From positions 1-42,060 of the forward strand of contig CANMVA010000006.1 of assembly GCA_947501355.1 (NCBI GenBank): a DNA stretch of 42,060 bases, written 5' to 3'. The translations under genes and the position numbers were made by a program. Shown here piece after piece: positions 41,044-42,060 of this stretch. Origin of the DNA: an uncultured Paracoccaceae bacterium (GTDB lineage Bacteria; Pseudomonadota; Alphaproteobacteria; Rhodobacterales; Rhodobacteraceae). Every line of letters begins with the position of its first letter. Positions within the stretch are counted from its first letter, which is position 1. A model generated the notes under the pieces. It worked only from the letters and a program-made list of their open reading frames with translations. It ran no database searches and was not told where the DNA came from.

Positions 41044-41127
41044 TCACAACAGGGGCATCCGGCATCCGCCGGGTTGAGACGCACCCTCTGAACCTGAACC
41101 GGCTCATACCGGCGGAGGAAGTTGTGA
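41044..41127 (+). ncRNA. TPP riboswitch (THI element)
   Basis: The conserved TPP-aptamer blocks occur in order: GGGGCATCC, TTGAGAC (canonical CUGAGA), ACCCTCTGAACCTGAACC and GGCGGAGGAA. Closing stem P1 is a perfect 7-bp pair, TCACAAC (41044-41050) with GTTGTGA (41121-41127). TPP binding would lower expression of thiM-thiE-thiD-tenA. Confidence 0.95.
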
Positions 41128-41128
41128 C

Positions 41129-41155
41129 AGGCAAGGCCCATGTGGCCTGCCTTTT
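41129..41155 (+). terminator. Riboswitch-controlled terminator
   Basis: Right after P1, AGGC-A-AGGCC pairs with GGCCT-GCCT around a 5-base loop (one bulged A) and runs into TTTT. This fits an expression platform that ends transcription when TPP is bound. It also argues against the ATG at 41140 being the thiM start, because that codon lies in the hairpin loop. Confidence 0.65.
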
Positions 41156-41187
41156 CGGCTCCCGCCCGCCTTAGGAAAGGGATGCCA

Positions 41188-41976
41188 ATGGACCACCCGT
41201 CACACGCCTTGAACGCCATGCGCACAGCTGCGCCTTTGGTGCAGAACATCACCAATTACGTGGCGATGAACGTGATGGCCAATGTGATGCTGGCCGCTGG
41301 CGCCTCCCCCGCGATGGCCCATGCGCGCGGCGAGGCGGCTGAGTTTGCCAGCTTCGCCTCTGCGCTCTCGATCAATATCGGCACGCTGGATGCGGAATGG
41401 ACTGACTGCATGGTTCTGGCGGCGGAGGCTGCATCTGCGAAAGGCACGCCTTGGGTGCTGGACCCGGTCGCCGTGGGGGCCACGGGTCTGCGCCAAGAGG
41501 CCGGTGCAAAACTTCTCGCCCTTAGCCCCACGATCATTCGCGGCAACGCGTCGGAGATTATGGCGCTCTCCGGCATGGCCGCGCAAGGGCGCGGCGCAGA
41601 TGCCGCCGACCCGGTGAGCGCTGCAGAAGACGCCGCCCGCGATCTCGCCAAACGCTCCGGCGCAGTCGTTGCTGTCACCGGGGAGGTCGACTTCGTCACC
41701 GATGGCACACAAGCCGCGCGCATCGCCAATGGCCACTCCATAATGCCGCTGATCACTGCGCTCGGGTGCTCGCTCACCGGGATCGTCGCCGCGTTTGCCG
41801 CCGTGGCTCCACCCTATGAGGCAACCGTCGCCGCCCTCGCCTATTACGGCGCGGCAGGCGAAGTCGCCGCCGAAACCGCCCAAGGCCCCGGCAGCTTTCA
41901 GGTGGCCTTCCTCGATGCGCTCCACGCCATGACCGGCGACCAACTCGACAGCGCCGCACGGATCACCCCCGCATGA
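41188..41976 (+). CDS. thiM: Hydroxyethylthiazole kinase ThiM
   Basis: Phosphorylates salvaged thiazole alcohol for ThiE. ATG 41188 (MDHPSHALNAMRTAAPLVQNITNYVAMNVMANVMLAAGASPAMAH) is chosen: AGGAAAGGG ends 6 bases upstream, and earlier in-frame ATGs at 41140 (inside the terminator) and 41182 are less suitable. The 262-residue protein has the family motifs VQNITNYVAMN, VLDPVAVGAT, the ATP-site GNASEIMAL and VVAVTGEVDFVTDG, and the active-site turn ALGCSLTGIVAAF. It is first in the operon and overlaps thiE by four bases (ATGA). Confidence 0.96.
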   Translation: MDHPSHALNAMRTAAPLVQNITNYVAMNVMANVMLAAGASPAMAHARGEAAEFASFASALSINIGTLDAEWTDCMVLAAEAASAKGTPWVLDPVAVGATGLRQEAGAKLLALSPTIIRGNASEIMALSGMAAQGRGADAADPVSAAEDAARDLAKRSGAVVAVTGEVDFVTDGTQAARIANGHSIMPLITALGCSLTGIVAAFAAVAPPYEATVAALAYYGAAGEVAAETAQGPGSFQVAFLDALHAMTGDQLDSAARITPA

Positions 41977-42060
41977 TCCCCCCGCTCTGCTTCATCACCG
42001 ACGCAGACGCCCCCCTGCCCATCCCCGAGCAGGCCGAACGCGCCGCGCGCGGCGGCGCGC
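41973..42060 (+). CDS. thiE: ThiE N-terminal part (continues at base 1 after removing the 77-bp repeat)
   Basis: ATG 41973 overlaps the thiM stop and reads MIPPLCFITDADAPLPIPEQ, continuing in frame into the gene at 1-604. The partial appearance is only due to where the circle was cut. Confidence 0.95.
   Translation, partial: MIPPLCFITDADAPLPIPEQAERAARGGA
41984..42060 (+). repeat. 77-bp terminal repeat identical to bases 1-77 (circular join)
   Basis: Every base from 41984 to 42060 matches 1 to 77. It lies inside thiE, whose frame is uninterrupted only if one copy is removed. It is therefore an assembly overlap of a circular molecule, not a biological duplication; the true length is 41,983 bp. 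Confidence 0.95.

Overview
This window is a complete circular replicon of about 41,983 bp. Bases 1-77 are repeated exactly at 41984-42060, as expected when a circular assembly is written out linearly, and thiE runs uninterrupted across the join. It carries a repABC replication and partition cassette with its antisense RNA and a parS-type site. The gene content (repABC, TAXI-TRAP and TctABC uptake systems, RTX type I secretion, alginate-type glycan genes) suggests a marine alphaproteobacterial host of the Rhodobacterales/Roseobacter group. I saw no relaxase, conjugation genes, toxin-antitoxin pair, CRISPR array, rRNA or tRNA.

Layout. (1) 41.0 kb through the join to 2.07 kb: a TPP-riboswitch-controlled salvage operon, thiM-thiE-thiD-tenA. 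(2) 2.3-5.9 kb: repA-repB-ctRNA-repC and a parS-like site. (3) 5.9-10.5 kb: a DUF4143-type ATPase, an unrecognised gene, and a TAXI-type TRAP transporter. (4) 10.9-28.3 kb: a surface and signalling island with a type I secretion ABC transporter and adaptor, a Vitreoscilla-type globin, a FIST (NosP-like) protein, a LOV/PAS hybrid histidine kinase, a LuxR-type response regulator, a large RTX protein, and algD, algA, alg8 and alg44. (5) 28.4 kb: a tyrosine-recombinase remnant. (6) 28.6-34.9 kb: a CaiB-type CoA-transferase and an HMG-CoA-lyase-like enzyme, divergent from tctC-tctB-tctA and a LysR regulator. (7) 35.0-40.9 kb: a lipoprotein lytic transglycosylase, rsgA, a VOC protein and acnB (aconitase B).

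The most interesting part is the island. Seven copies of one inverted repeat, CTATCC-N4-GGATAG (two perfect, five with one mismatch), occur only in its intergenic regions. They lie upstream of the secretion ABC transporter/globin, the FIST-kinase-regulator operon, algD, algA and alg44-alg8. Four of them sit about 105-122 bp upstream of a start codon. I infer a self-contained regulon: a LOV (blue-light) hybrid kinase with an adjacent candidate nitric-oxide-binding FIST protein and a globin signals to the LuxR regulator. The regulator would bind the repeat and control mannuronan-type polysaccharide synthesis together with secretion of an RTX matrix protein. The glycan locus is minimal: it has the precursor enzymes and inner-membrane synthase but none of the periplasmic or outer-membrane alginate proteins. 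The PilZ domain of its Alg44 lacks the usual c-di-GMP-binding residues, which fits transcriptional rather than c-di-GMP control.
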